A stretch of 64,000 bases of DNA from Streptomyces sp. 549 (GCF_030124175.1 NZ_JASKMT010000007.1:62001-126000); one strand, 5' to 3'. Shown: positions 34,309 through 43,432, numbered from the stretch's first letter. Program-made: numbers and translations. The notes: generated by a model not told the origin, from the letters alone.

Positions 34309-35465
34309 CGGGCGCTCCCGGTGGGGTCGCGCTTCTCCCAGCCCTCGGCCCACAGGTCGAACCGGGCCTGCTGCTGCGGGAACTCAGCGGCGGCGTCCGC
34401 GTCGAACTCCACGCCCAGGCCGGGTGCGTCGGGCAGTGTGAAGTAGCCGTCCACCACCTGCGGCGCGCCCTTGGCCACCGCGCCGACCGCCGCGTCCGCG
34501 AAGTCGTTGAAGTGCTCCAGGATCTTGAAGTTCGGTGTGCAGCCGGCAAGTTGCAGGGAGGCCGCGGTGAGCACCGGGCCGCCGACGTTGTGCGGTGCGA
34601 CCAGCACGTAGTGCGTCTCCGCGGTGGCGGCGAGCTTGCGGGCCTCCAGGATGCCGCCCAGGTGCCCCACGTCCGGCTGGATGACGTCCGCCGCCTGCGA
34701 CTCGAAGAGCTCCCGGAACTCGATCCGGTCGTGGATGCGCTCGCCGGTGGCGATCGGCAGGTCCACCTTCTCGGCGACCTTGGCCAGCGCCTTGAGGTTC
34801 TCCGGCGGAACCGGTTCCTCCAGCCACGCCGGCCGGTAGGGGGCCAGTTCGCCGGCCAGCCGGACGGCCGTCGCAGGACTGAACCGACCGTGCATCTCCA
34901 CCAGCAGCTCGGTCTCCGGGCCGACGGCGTCGCGGACGGCCTCGACGAGGGCGACGGAGTGCACGGTCTCGGCGTGGTCCAGCTCGGCCCGCCCGGCGCC
35001 GAACGGGTCGAGCTTCAGGGCCCGGTAACCGCGTTCGACCACGGTGCGGGCGGCCTGGTGGAACGCCTCCGGGGTGCGTTCGACGGTGTACCAGCCGTTG
35101 GCGTACGCCTTCACCCGGTCGGTGACCCGGCCGCCCAGGAGCTGCCACACCGGCACCCCGAGCGCCTTGCCCTTGATGTCCCAGCACGCCATCTCCACGC
35201 AGGCGATGCCGGACATCACGATCTCGCCGGCCCGTCCGTAGTCGCCGTACTTCATCCGCCGCACCAGGTCCTCCACCGCGAACGGGTCCGAGCCCCGCAC
35301 GTGGTTGACCTCGGCCTCGCGCAGGTAGCCGAGCAGCGCGTCGGTGTGCCCCAGCATGCGGGTCTCGCCGACGCCCACCAGCCCCTCGTCCGTGTGGACC
35401 TGCACGAAGGTGAGGTTGCGCCAGGGAGTTCCGGCCACATGGGTACTGATCCGGGTGATACGCAC
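34305..35465 (-). CDS. Enolase-superfamily sugar-acid dehydratase (mandelate racemase/galactonate dehydratase-like)
   Basis: A 386-residue enzyme. The N-terminal lid (MRITRISTHVAG) and barrel are complete: YRALKLDPFG holds the catalytic Lys region, LLVEMHGRFSP, WLEEPVPPEN and ATGERIHDRIEF carry the three metal acidic ligands, and LVAPHNVGGPV has the acid/base His. This is the dehydratase/GalD-type arrangement; it should turn an aldonate into a 2-keto-3-deoxy acid. The exact sugar acid cannot be told by eye. GTG at 35465 follows GAGGGG. First gene of a two-gene operon with the dehydrogenase. Confidence 0.88.
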   Translation of the reverse strand: MRITRISTHVAGTPWRNLTFVQVHTDEGLVGVGETRMLGHTDALLGYLREAEVNHVRGSDPFAVEDLVRRMKYGDYGRAGEIVMSGIACVEMACWDIKGKALGVPVWQLLGGRVTDRVKAYANGWYTVERTPEAFHQAARTVVERGYRALKLDPFGAGRAELDHAETVHSVALVEAVRDAVGPETELLVEMHGRFSPATAVRLAGELAPYRPAWLEEPVPPENLKALAKVAEKVDLPIATGERIHDRIEFRELFESQAADVIQPDVGHLGGILEARKLAATAETHYVLVAPHNVGGPVLTAASLQLAGCTPNFKILEHFNDFADAAVGAVAKGAPQVVDGYFTLPDAPGLGVEFDADAAAEFPQQQARFDLWAEGWEKRDPTGSAR

Positions 35466-35484
35466 ACTGACCCCTCGTCGTCAC

Positions 35485-35514
35485 GTTCGAGATATCGACA
35501 CACGTTCGAAATGC
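35485..35514. promoter_or_regulatory. Candidate IclR-regulon operator, dehydratase operon
   Basis: GTTCGAGATATCG (35485-35497) and GTTCGAAATGC (35504-35514) form a direct repeat 19 bases apart, 20 bases before the dehydratase start. The layout equals that at 33222. Confidence 0.55.
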
Positions 35515-35582
35515 TGGAGTGAACGTAATGACGCCGTGCGCGCGCAGTCAATGGGTCGTACGCGGGTTCTCCGCGCGGTTGT

Positions 35583-36176
35583 TCAGGCGCCGTGCTCCAG
35601 GACCGCCAGCAGGGACCGGAACGCCGCCGGCATGTCCACCGCGTCCGGGTCCAGCAGCCACTGGTACTGCAGCCCGTCCATCACCGCGATGATCAGCGGC
35701 GCCGCCTGCTCGGGGGTCAGCCCGCTCGGCAGCCGCTCGCCGAACTCCGCCCGCAGGGTGTCCGCCAGACCCTCCCGCACGTAGGCGTATCGCTCGCGGA
35801 AGTAGTCGCGGGCCGGATGCCCCTCAGTGACGCTCTCCCCGAGCAGCGCGGAGAAGGTCTGCACGATGCCGGGCCGCATGGTGTTGTACTCGACGAGCGT
35901 CGCGAACCCCGACAGCGGCCACGGCGGATCGCTGCGCTCCCGCCGCCCGGCCGTGCCGCCGGTGTCCCAGGCGTCCCGCTCCTCCAGCACCGCGATGAGC
36001 AGCGCCTCCTTCGTCGGGAAGTAGTGCAGCACGCCCTGCTGGGTGAGGCCCACCCGCTCGGCCACCGCCCCCAGCGTCGCGCCGCGGTACCCCCGCTCGG
36101 CGATGACCTCCAGTGCGGTCCGCAGGATCTCCGCCCGCCGCTCCTCGCCGCGCACCCCGTGCCTGGCCCGTGCCAT
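35583..36176 (-). CDS. TetR-family transcriptional regulator
   Basis: A 197-residue repressor. Helix-turn-helix: AEILRTALEVIAERGYRGAT and AVAERVGLTQQGVLHYFPTK. ATG at 36176 is used; TTG at 36179 is the only earlier option. It is divergent from an MFS transporter and a GH3 beta-glucosidase with 164 bases between, and a CACCT/AGGTG inverted repeat lies in the gap. This TetR-MFS-GH3 set suggests substrate-induced uptake and cleavage of a beta-glucoside (inference). Confidence 0.9.
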   Translation of the reverse strand: MARARHGVRGEERRAEILRTALEVIAERGYRGATLGAVAERVGLTQQGVLHYFPTKEALLIAVLEERDAWDTGGTAGRRERSDPPWPLSGFATLVEYNTMRPGIVQTFSALLGESVTEGHPARDYFRERYAYVREGLADTLRAEFGERLPSGLTPEQAAPLIIAVMDGLQYQWLLDPDAVDMPAAFRSLLAVLEHGA

Positions 36177-36270
36177 CAACGTTCCCTCCCGCGGGAGCCG
36201 CGCCTGCCGGGCTGCCTCCGGCGTCCTGCGGCGACCTTACGACACTCCGCAGATAACGCATTCATGACGA

Positions 36271-36290
36271 CACCTACCGCTCTACAGGTG
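36271..36290. promoter_or_regulatory. Candidate TetR operator
   Basis: Inverted repeat CACCT (36271-36275) and AGGTG (36286-36290) with 10 bases between, in the divergent region and 51 bases before the MFS start. Confidence 0.45.
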
Positions 36291-36340
36291 ATTGCCGCCA
36301 CTATGGCGGGCGACACCGGCCCCGCCGAGGAGGTACCGCA

Positions 36341-37606
36341 GTGCGCAGGACCACCGCCGGGGTTCCCGACCGGCCACCGCTGTCGAAGAACCCGCAGGCC
36401 GCACCGCCGGGCTACGTCCCGCTGCTCGGAGCCGCCACCCTGGGGCTGTACACCGCCCTGATGACCCCGGTCGTCCTCACCCTGGCGCTGCGCGTCGCCG
36501 AGGTCGCCCCGGACAACAAGGAAGCCGTGCTCGGCCTCGTCCTGGGCGTCGGCGCGGTCTTCGCCCTCGTCGCCAACCCCGCGGCCGGCCGGCTCTCCGA
36601 CCGCACGCGGTCCCGCTACGGGCGCCGCCGCCCCTGGCTGGTCGGCGGAGTCGCCGGAGGCGTGCTGGGCCTGGCGGTCATCGCCCTCGTGCCCTCGGTG
36701 CCCGCGCTCGTCCTGGGCTGGTCGCTGGTGCAGACCTCCTTCAACGCCGTCTACGCCGCGCTGCTGGCGACCATTCCCGACCAGGTGCCGCCCGACGGCC
36801 GCGGCAGGGCCTCCGGCGCGGTCGGTGCCGGAGTCACCGCCGCCGTGCTCGTCGGCGCGGGCATCGTCGCCCTCGTGCCCGACCTGCGGGCCCAGCTGCT
36901 GCTGCCCGTGGTGCTGACCGTCGTGCTGGTCGGCTGGTTCGCCCGCAGCCTGCGCGACCAGCGGCCCGCAGACGCGCCGCAGCCGTTCTCCGTACGCGAG
37001 TTCCTCACCAGCTTCGTCTTCGACCCGCGGCGGCACCCGGACTTCGGCTGGGCCTGGCTCACCAAGTTCCTGGTGGTCTTCGGCGCCGTCGCGCCGATGA
37101 CGTACCTGGTGTACTACGTGCCGTTCCTCCTGGACTCCACACCCGCCCGCACGGCCGGGACCGTCGCCGGCCTCGTCGCCCTCAACTTCGCACTCCAGGC
37201 ACTGACCGCCTTCGCCGGCGGCTGGATCTCCGACCGAACGGGCCGCCGCAAACCGTTCGTCATCGCCTCCGGCCTCGTCGTGGCCACCGGCCTGGCGATG
37301 CTGGCCGCCGCACCGGACCTCACCTGGCTCGCCGTCGCCCTCGCCGTCACCGGCATCGGCGGCGGACTGTTCTACGCGGTCGACCTCGCACTCATCACCG
37401 AAGTGCTGCCCGACCCGGACAACCCGGCCAAGGACCTCGGCGTGGTCAACATCGCCAACGCCCTGCCCCAGTCGCTGATGCCCATGATCGCGCCCGCGGT
37501 GCTGCTCACCGGGGGCGGCGACAACTACACGCTGCTGTTCGCGCTGGCAGCCGCCAGCGCGGCACTCGGCTCCCTGCTGGTCACCCGCATCCGCAGCGCA
37601 CGGTGA
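36341..37606 (+). CDS. MFS transporter, probable glycoside uptake
   Basis: A 421-residue 12-segment transporter. The loop motif GRLSDRTRSRYGRRRPW after segment 2 and GGWISDRTGRRKPF after segment 8 are the two MFS signatures; the RYGRRRPW form is typical of sugar-symporter (GPH/SUC-like) members. GTG at 36341. It lies 29 bases before the GH3 gene, divergent from TetR, so it likely imports the oligoglucoside or aryl-glucoside that the GH3 enzyme splits in the cytosol (inference). Confidence 0.88.
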   Translation: MRRTTAGVPDRPPLSKNPQAAPPGYVPLLGAATLGLYTALMTPVVLTLALRVAEVAPDNKEAVLGLVLGVGAVFALVANPAAGRLSDRTRSRYGRRRPWLVGGVAGGVLGLAVIALVPSVPALVLGWSLVQTSFNAVYAALLATIPDQVPPDGRGRASGAVGAGVTAAVLVGAGIVALVPDLRAQLLLPVVLTVVLVGWFARSLRDQRPADAPQPFSVREFLTSFVFDPRRHPDFGWAWLTKFLVVFGAVAPMTYLVYYVPFLLDSTPARTAGTVAGLVALNFALQALTAFAGGWISDRTGRRKPFVIASGLVVATGLAMLAAAPDLTWLAVALAVTGIGGGLFYAVDLALITEVLPDPDNPAKDLGVVNIANALPQSLMPMIAPAVLLTGGGDNYTLLFALAAASAALGSLLVTRIRSAR

Positions 37607-37635
37607 CGCGCCCTCCGACCGAAAGGCACCCCTTC

Positions 37636-40212
37636 GTGACTCGCCCCCTCCACCCCACGCCCGACTCCGGCCCCCCGTCCGGCTCGTCCGGCTCCGGTCC
37701 CACGTCCGGCACCGAGGCCGGGAAGTGGGCCGCGGCAGCGGCCTCCGCCGTCGAGCAGGCGCTTCGCCTGCTGGACCTGGACACCAAGGCCCGGCTGCTC
37801 GCCGGCCAGGACACCTGGACGCTGCCGGCGGTGCCCGGGGCGGGTCTCGCCTCGCTGGTCATGTCCGACGGACCTGTGGGGGTGCGCGGGGTGCGCTGGA
37901 GCGCCGACGACCCGTCCGTCGCGCTGCCCTCGCCCACCGCGCTGGCCGCCACCTGGGACCCGGAGCTGGCCCGCCGCGCGGGCCGCCTGCTCGCCCAGGA
38001 GGCCCGCCGCAAGGGTGTGCACGTGCTGCTCGCCCCCACCGTCAACCTGCACCGCTCCCCGCTGGGCGGGCGGCACTTCGAGTCCTACAGCGAGGACCCG
38101 CTGCTCACCGGCCTGGTCGGCAGCGGGTACGTGGCAGGGGTGCAGGACGGCGGAGTCGCCGCCACCGTCAAGCACTTCGTCGCCAACGACGCCGAGACCG
38201 ACCGCTTCACCGTGAACAACGTGGTCGGCGAGCGCGCTCTGCGTGAGCTGTACCTGCGGCCGTTCGAGATCATCACCGCGCGGGCGCGGCCCTGGGCGGT
38301 GATGAGCGCCTACAACTCCGTCAACGGCCCCACCATGACCGAGCACGACCGGTTGCAGAACGGCGTGCTGCGCGGTGAGTGGGGCTTCGACGGTGTGATC
38401 GTCTCCGACTGGCTGGCCGCCCGCGACACCGAGCGCGCCCTGACCGGCGGCCTGGACGTGGCGATGCCGGGCCCGCGGACCGTCTACGGACCGGCCCTGG
38501 CCGAGGCCGTGCGTGCGGGACGGGTCGAGGAGGCCCGGGTCGACGACGCGGTGCGCCGGGTGCTGCTGCTGGCCGCCCGGGTGGGCGCTCTCGACACGGT
38601 GGCGCCGGCCGTCGACCCCGACGACCTGCCCGCCCCGCTCGACGGCCGCGAGGTGGCGCGGGAGGTCGCCACCCGCTCGTTCGTCCTGGTGCGCAACAGC
38701 GGCCCCGGAGGCGCGCCGGTGCTGCCGCTGGCTCCGCGCCCGGCGGGCCGGATCGCGCTCAGCGGAGCCGCGGCCAGGGACGCGCGGGTACTGGGCGGCG
38801 GCTCCGCCACCGTCTTCCCCGACCGGATCGTGGCACCGCTGGACGGCCTGCGCGACGCGCTGCCGCAGGGCGCGCTCAGCTACTCGCTCGGCGCCGACCC
38901 CAACGACCGCCTGCTCGTCGCGGCGCAGGGCTTCGAACTGCGTACCACCTGCCGGGACGCCGCCGGGAGTGAGTTGGGCGGCGGGCCGCTGCCCACCGGC
39001 CAGGTCCAGTGGCTGAGCGAGCTGCCCGACGGTGTGGAGTGGGACGCCCTGCACAGCGTCGAGATCACCGGCACGTTCACGCCCAGGGAGAGCGGCGCCC
39101 ACGCCTTCGGCACCCGCGGGGTCGGCGAGTTCCGCCTCACGGTGGACGGCCGGGAGCTGTTCGCCGGTACCCAGTCCGCACCCGAGGGCGACCCGTTCGA
39201 CGTGTTCTTCGGTGCCCCCGAGGACCGGGGCCAGGTGGAACTGACCGCGGGCTCACCCGTGGAGGTCGCCCTGCGGCACACCGTGCGCAAGCCGGCCGAC
39301 GCGCCGGTGCAGGCCGTCGGCTTTGCCCTGATGCACCTGGACCCGCGTCGGGACCCGGACGAGCTGATCGCCGAGGCGGCCGAGGAAGCCCGGTCGGCCC
39401 AGGCCGCGGTGGTGGTGGTCGCCACCACCGACCTGGTGGAGAGCGAGGGCTTCGACCGCACCACCCTGGCCCTGCCCGGCCGCCAGGACGACCTGGTGCG
39501 GGCCGTCGCAGCCGCGAACCCGCGCACGGTCGTCGTGGTCAACTCCGGGTCGCCGGTGGAGATGCCGTGGCGTGAGGAGGTCGCGGCGGTGCTGCTCACC
39601 TGGTTCCCCGGCCAGGAGGCCGGCGCAGCACTCGCCGACGTGCTGCTGGGCGCGGCCGAACCCGGTGGGCGGCTGCCCACCACCTGGCCGGCCCGGCTCA
39701 CCGACGCGCCGGTCAGCCGCGTCGTGCCCGAGGACGGCGAACTGGTCTACGAAGAAGGCGTGTTCATCGGCTACCGGGCCTGGCAGCAGGCCGGCACCGA
39801 GCCCGCCTACCCCTTCGGCCACGGCCTGGGCTACACGGAGTGGTCCTACGACTCCCTCACCGTCCGCCGAGCCGCGGACGGCGGCCTCCCGCAGGGTGAG
39901 GGCGAGGTGCGCCTGCGGGCCACCGTGGTCCTGCGCAACACCGGTGCCCGGCCGGGACGGGAGACGGTCCAGCTGTATGTGGCGCCGCTCGATCCTGGCG
40001 GCGCGGAACGCCCCGAGCGGTGGCTGGCCGGGTTCGCCACCGTCACGGCGAACCCGGGGGAGACGGTGGAGGCCGTGGTGGAGGTGCCGCACCGGGCCTT
40101 CGAGGTGTGGGACGAGGAGCTGGGCCGCTGGCGTCACCTCGACGGCGGCTACCGTATCGAGGTCGGCCGCAGCCTCACCGACCCCCGCCTCAGCACGACC
40201 GTGACCTGCTGA
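37636..40212 (+). CDS. Glycoside hydrolase family 3 beta-glucosidase with PA14 insert
   Basis: An 858-residue enzyme without signal peptide. The GH3 N-domain has MSDGPVGVRG, TVKHFVANDAETDR and the nucleophile Asp258 in GVIVSDW. The second GH3 domain is split by a PA14 module (about 455-560: GTFTPRESGAHAFG, FRLTVDGRELFAGT); a fibronectin-III-like domain ends the protein (about 760-850). It should release beta-linked glucose or related sugars in the cytosol. GTG at 37636 follows GAAAGG. Co-transcribed with the MFS gene; the TetR gene upstream is the likely regulator. Confidence 0.93.
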   Translation: MTRPLHPTPDSGPPSGSSGSGPTSGTEAGKWAAAAASAVEQALRLLDLDTKARLLAGQDTWTLPAVPGAGLASLVMSDGPVGVRGVRWSADDPSVALPSPTALAATWDPELARRAGRLLAQEARRKGVHVLLAPTVNLHRSPLGGRHFESYSEDPLLTGLVGSGYVAGVQDGGVAATVKHFVANDAETDRFTVNNVVGERALRELYLRPFEIITARARPWAVMSAYNSVNGPTMTEHDRLQNGVLRGEWGFDGVIVSDWLAARDTERALTGGLDVAMPGPRTVYGPALAEAVRAGRVEEARVDDAVRRVLLLAARVGALDTVAPAVDPDDLPAPLDGREVAREVATRSFVLVRNSGPGGAPVLPLAPRPAGRIALSGAAARDARVLGGGSATVFPDRIVAPLDGLRDALPQGALSYSLGADPNDRLLVAAQGFELRTTCRDAAGSELGGGPLPTGQVQWLSELPDGVEWDALHSVEITGTFTPRESGAHAFGTRGVGEFRLTVDGRELFAGTQSAPEGDPFDVFFGAPEDRGQVELTAGSPVEVALRHTVRKPADAPVQAVGFALMHLDPRRDPDELIAEAAEEARSAQAAVVVVATTDLVESEGFDRTTLALPGRQDDLVRAVAAANPRTVVVVNSGSPVEMPWREEVAAVLLTWFPGQEAGAALADVLLGAAEPGGRLPTTWPARLTDAPVSRVVPEDGELVYEEGVFIGYRAWQQAGTEPAYPFGHGLGYTEWSYDSLTVRRAADGGLPQGEGEVRLRATVVLRNTGARPGRETVQLYVAPLDPGGAERPERWLAGFATVTANPGETVEAVVEVPHRAFEVWDEELGRWRHLDGGYRIEVGRSLTDPRLSTTVTC

Positions 40213-40237
40213 GTCGCCGGTCCGGGGAGCGCCCCGC

Positions 40238-40279
40238 CGGGGCCAATCCGCACGGCACGCGCCGTGCGGACCGGCCCCG
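40238..40279. terminator. Bidirectional terminator between GH3 and GDSL genes
   Basis: A 10-bp inner stem (40247-40256 with 40261-40270, loop ACGC) is continued by a 7-bp outer stem (40238-40244 with 40273-40279) across a 2x2 internal loop. Confidence 0.8.
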
Positions 40280-40289
40280 CGCCGGGCGG

Positions 40290-41207
40290 TCAGGCGGAGG
40301 TTACGGCCTCGTACGCCAGCCTGGCCAGCACCCGCTGGCCGTTGCGGCTCGGGTGGAACCAGTCCCAGCCGCTCAACTCCGCGGCCGTGAAGCGGTACTC
40401 GTGGACCGCGCCGTCGTCGTGCGTGCAGTGCTCGTCCGCCTCGCAGACCTCCTTCAGCACCGCGTTGTACTCCTTGACGCGCTGCGCCACCGAGTCCCGC
40501 CGCTCGTTCGAGGCGGCGTCCGTCGCGAGCGGGTCGCGCAGCATCGACTGGCAGATGCCCATGTCCCACACCTGCCGGGCGGACTCGTTCCCCCGGCCCT
40601 GAGTCCACAGCCGCATGAGGTCGGGCACACTCGCGACGAAGATCCGCGTGTCGGGCAGCTGCTTGCGCAGGGTGTCCACGGTCGTGCGGAAGTCCCGCTC
40701 GAAGTCCGCCACCGGCGTCATCTTCGCGACGGTGTCGGTGCACGCGTCGTTGCCGCCGATCAGCACCGTCACCAGCCCCGGCTCGTTGGCCACGGCCTTG
40801 CGCGCCTGGCCGGGCAGGTCCGCCATCACCGCTCCGGACACGGCGTGGTTCCAGGTGCGGCCGGCCGGGTCGTCGAGCAGCCGCTGGGCCAGGCTGTCGA
40901 TGCCGTCCTCGGTGCCGGTGGACCAGGAGGCCTCGGGGCAGTCCGCCAGCAGGTCGCAGGTGTCGAAGCCCGTCGTGATGGAGTCCCCGAGCGCGGCCAC
41001 CGAGTCCGGGCCGTCCGCGGGGGCCGCCGAGGGCTCGGGGGTGGGGCGGGCCGGACCACTGGCGTCCCGCGAGGAGGCGGTGCCGTTGTCCGCGTCGCCG
41101 CTGCTGCCGCTGCCGCAGGCGGCGGTGCCCGCGAGCAGGGCGAGCACCAGGCCCGCTCCCGCCGCGGCCCGTGCGCCCCGACGCCGGATGTGTGCGCTGA
41201 CCGGCAT
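40290..41207 (-). CDS. SGNH/GDSL-type hydrolase lipoprotein
   Basis: A 305-residue lipoprotein. The signal ends in a lipobox LLAGTAAC (Cys31), followed by a 35-residue Ser/Pro/Asp linker. Catalytic blocks: ALGDSITTGFD (Ser), TVLIGGNDACTD (Gly-Asn), and DWFHPSRNGQ (Asp-His). It hydrolyses an ester outside the membrane, on lipids or acylated glycans; substrate unknown. ATG at 41207 follows AGGAGC. Confidence 0.9.
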   Translation of the reverse strand: MPVSAHIRRRGARAAAGAGLVLALLAGTAACGSGSSGDADNGTASSRDASGPARPTPEPSAAPADGPDSVAALGDSITTGFDTCDLLADCPEASWSTGTEDGIDSLAQRLLDDPAGRTWNHAVSGAVMADLPGQARKAVANEPGLVTVLIGGNDACTDTVAKMTPVADFERDFRTTVDTLRKQLPDTRIFVASVPDLMRLWTQGRGNESARQVWDMGICQSMLRDPLATDAASNERRDSVAQRVKEYNAVLKEVCEADEHCTHDDGAVHEYRFTAAELSGWDWFHPSRNGQRVLARLAYEAVTSA

Positions 41208-41520
41208 TCAGTTGCTCCTGTCTCACCGGGCGGTGGCTGATCCGCCGTGGTAACGACCGTACGTGACACGCCCGCCGTTCGGGCACGGTAGTTTTGCACC
41301 AGGCGGCTCTCACCGGCACGGTGGCACGAACCGAATCTCACCACGCGTCACATGCTGTCCCTTTTGTGGAGGATTGGCGTGCATGGTGTTTACTGTTCGT
41401 AACTCAGCGGTTGGTCCTGCGCCGACTGATGGGGCAGAATGTCAGGCGCTATCGGCGCATGGCCGCTAGGGATCCGGGGCCGCCACGCAGGGCGCACCCG
41501 GAACCGCACTGGAGGTCCCG
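41208..41520. other. 313-bp intergenic region upstream of DUF3145
   Basis: Divergent leaders of the GDSL and DUF3145 genes. Bases 41340-41420 are noticeably AT-richer (TGTCCCTTTTGTGGAGGATT, TGTTTACTGTTCGTAAC) and probably contain the DUF3145 promoter and leader. Two very short frames with possible ribosome sites exist (16 codons from 41352, 28 codons from 41383), neither convincing. Confidence 0.4.
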
Positions 41521-42015
41521 GTGACGACTCGTGGAGTCCTGTTCGTCCACTCCGCACCCCGCGCGCTGTGCCCGCACGTAGAGTGGGCCGTCGCGGGCGT
41601 CCTGGGTGCCCCCGCGAGCCTGGACTGGATCAAACAGCCCGTCTCGCCCGGCACCTGGCGCGCGGAGCTGTCCTGGCAGGGCGATCCCGGCACCGCCTCG
41701 CAGTTGGCCTCGGCGCTGCGCGGCTGGCACCTGCTGCGTTTCGAGGTCACGGCGGAACCCTGCTCGACGGCCGAGGGCGAGCGCTACAGCTCCACCCCGC
41801 AGCTGGGCATCTTCCACGCCGTCACCGGCATGCACGGCGACATCCTGATCCCCGAGGACCGGTTGCGCGCGGCCGTACTCAGGGCCGAGCAGGGCGAGAG
41901 CGACCTCGCCGCCGAAGTGGCCCGGCTGCTGGGCAAGCCGTGGGACGACGAACTCGAACCCTTCCGCCATGCCGGCGAGGGCGCCCCCGTGCGGTGGCTG
42001 CACCAGGTGGTCTGA
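41521..42015 (+). CDS. DUF3145 family protein
   Basis: A 164-residue cytosolic protein beginning MTTRGVLFVHSAPRALCPHV and ending GEGAPVRWLHQVV, the pattern of DUF3145, conserved in streptomycetes and other actinobacteria. GTG at 41521 follows GGAGGT. Function is unknown. It converges on fabF, with a 20-bp-stem terminator between, and appears beside the fab cluster in other streptomycetes as I recall it, which hints at a link to fatty acid synthesis only by position. Confidence 0.9.
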   Translation: MTTRGVLFVHSAPRALCPHVEWAVAGVLGAPASLDWIKQPVSPGTWRAELSWQGDPGTASQLASALRGWHLLRFEVTAEPCSTAEGERYSSTPQLGIFHAVTGMHGDILIPEDRLRAAVLRAEQGESDLAAEVARLLGKPWDDELEPFRHAGEGAPVRWLHQVV

Positions 42016-42091
42016 CACCACTGACCACCGCGACAGCGCGTGGTCTGACCACCACGACCGGCACGACCGGCACGACCGGTGCGTGACACGA

Positions 42092-42135
42092 GACGAGGGA
42101 GGGCCGCCCGGGTCACCGGGCGGCCCTCCCTCGTC
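42092..42135. terminator. 20-bp-stem bidirectional terminator, DUF3145/fabF
   Basis: Perfect 20-bp stem (42092-42111 with 42116-42135) with a 4-base loop, the longest perfect hairpin seen in the window, between two converging genes. Confidence 0.92.
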
Positions 42136-42151
42136 AGCGTGCGCGGTGCGG

Positions 42152-43432
42152 TCAGACGGTGCGGAACGCCAGCACCACGTTGTGGCCGCCGAAGCCGAAC
42201 GAGTTGTTCAGCGCGGCGATGGTGCCCGACGGCAGCTCACGCGGCTCGTCCCGGACGATGTCCGCGTCGACCTCGGGGTCGAGGTCGACGACGTTGATCG
42301 TCGGCGGGGCGATCCGGTGCTTCAGCGCGAGAACGGTCGCCACCGTCTCGATGCCGCCGGCCCCGCCCAGCAGGTGACCCGTCATGGACTTGGTCGCGGA
42401 GACCGCGACGTGGTCCAGGTCCTCGCCCAGCACCTTGCGCAGTGCCTTGATCTCCGCGATGTCGCCCTGCGGGGTGGACGTGGCGTGCGCGTTGAGGTGC
42501 ACGACCTGCTCGGGCTTGAGGTCGGTGCCCTCCAGCAGGCTCACCAGGGCGGCGGCGATACCGCGCCCCGACGGCTCGGGCTGCGCGATGTGGTGGCTGT
42601 CGGCCGACAGGCCCTGGCCCAGCGCCTCGCAGTACACGCGGGCGCCGCGGCGGCTCGCGTGCTCGGCGGACTCCAGCACCACCACACCGGCACCCTCACC
42701 CAGCACGAAGCCGTTGCGGCCGGTGTCGTAGGGGCGGGACGCCTTCTGCGGCTCGTCGTTGTTCTTGGACATCGCCATCATGTTGGCGAAGGCGGCGATG
42801 GGCAGCGGGTGCACGGCCGCCTCGGTGCCGCCGGCGACGACCACATCGGCACGTCCGGACCGGATCATCTCCACCGCGTAGCCGATGGCCTCCGCGCCGG
42901 AGGCGCAGGCGCTGACCGGGGTGTGCACGCCCGCCTGGGCGTTCACCTCCAGGCCGACGTTCGCCGACGGGCTGTTGGGCATCAGCATCGGCACGGTGTG
43001 CGGGGACACCCGCCGGGCGCCCTTCTCCCGCAGCACGTCGTACTGGTCGAGCAGGGTGGTCACACCGCCGATGCCGGAGGCGATGACGGTGCCGAGGCGG
43101 GTCGGGTCGACGGCGGCGTCCGAGGAACCCTCGGCCACCTCTCCCGCCTTGCCCTCGAAACCGGCGTCCGCCCATGCCTCACGGGCGGCGATCAGCGCGA
43201 ACTGCGCCGACCGGTCGAGACGCCTGGCGAGCGGGCGCGGAAGCACCTCGCCCGGCTCCACCGCCACGGTGGCGGCGATGCGGACCGGCAGCTCGGCCGC
43301 CCAGTCCTGCTCCAGCACGCCGACGCCGGAACGTCCGGCGGTCAGCCCCTCCCAGGTCGAGGCGCTGTCGCCACCCAGCGGCGTCGTGGCGCCGATACCG
43401 GTGACGACCACGGTTCGGTCGTTCGCGGACAC
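42152..43432 (-). CDS. fabF: Beta-ketoacyl-ACP synthase II
   Basis: A 426-residue elongating ketosynthase of type II fatty acid synthesis. Active-site Cys in TPVSACASGAEAIG and the two His in HATSTPQGD and SMTGHLLGGAGG; C-terminal NNSFGFGGHNV. It condenses malonyl-ACP with acyl-ACP in the cytosol. GTG at 43432 follows AAGGAG. Last gene of fabD-fabH-acpP-fabF; 159 bases and a strong hairpin separate it from acpP, unlike the tight spacing upstream. Confidence 0.97.
   Translation of the reverse strand: MSANDRTVVVTGIGATTPLGGDSASTWEGLTAGRSGVGVLEQDWAAELPVRIAATVAVEPGEVLPRPLARRLDRSAQFALIAAREAWADAGFEGKAGEVAEGSSDAAVDPTRLGTVIASGIGGVTTLLDQYDVLREKGARRVSPHTVPMLMPNSPSANVGLEVNAQAGVHTPVSACASGAEAIGYAVEMIRSGRADVVVAGGTEAAVHPLPIAAFANMMAMSKNNDEPQKASRPYDTGRNGFVLGEGAGVVVLESAEHASRRGARVYCEALGQGLSADSHHIAQPEPSGRGIAAALVSLLEGTDLKPEQVVHLNAHATSTPQGDIAEIKALRKVLGEDLDHVAVSATKSMTGHLLGGAGGIETVATVLALKHRIAPPTINVVDLDPEVDADIVRDEPRELPSGTIAALNNSFGFGGHNVVLAFRTV

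Noticed and set aside
41383..41469. 28-codon frame with GGAGG upstream, and a 16-codon frame at 41352
   Set aside because: Possible leader peptides before DUF3145, but there is no conserved motif or attenuator structure; too short to support.
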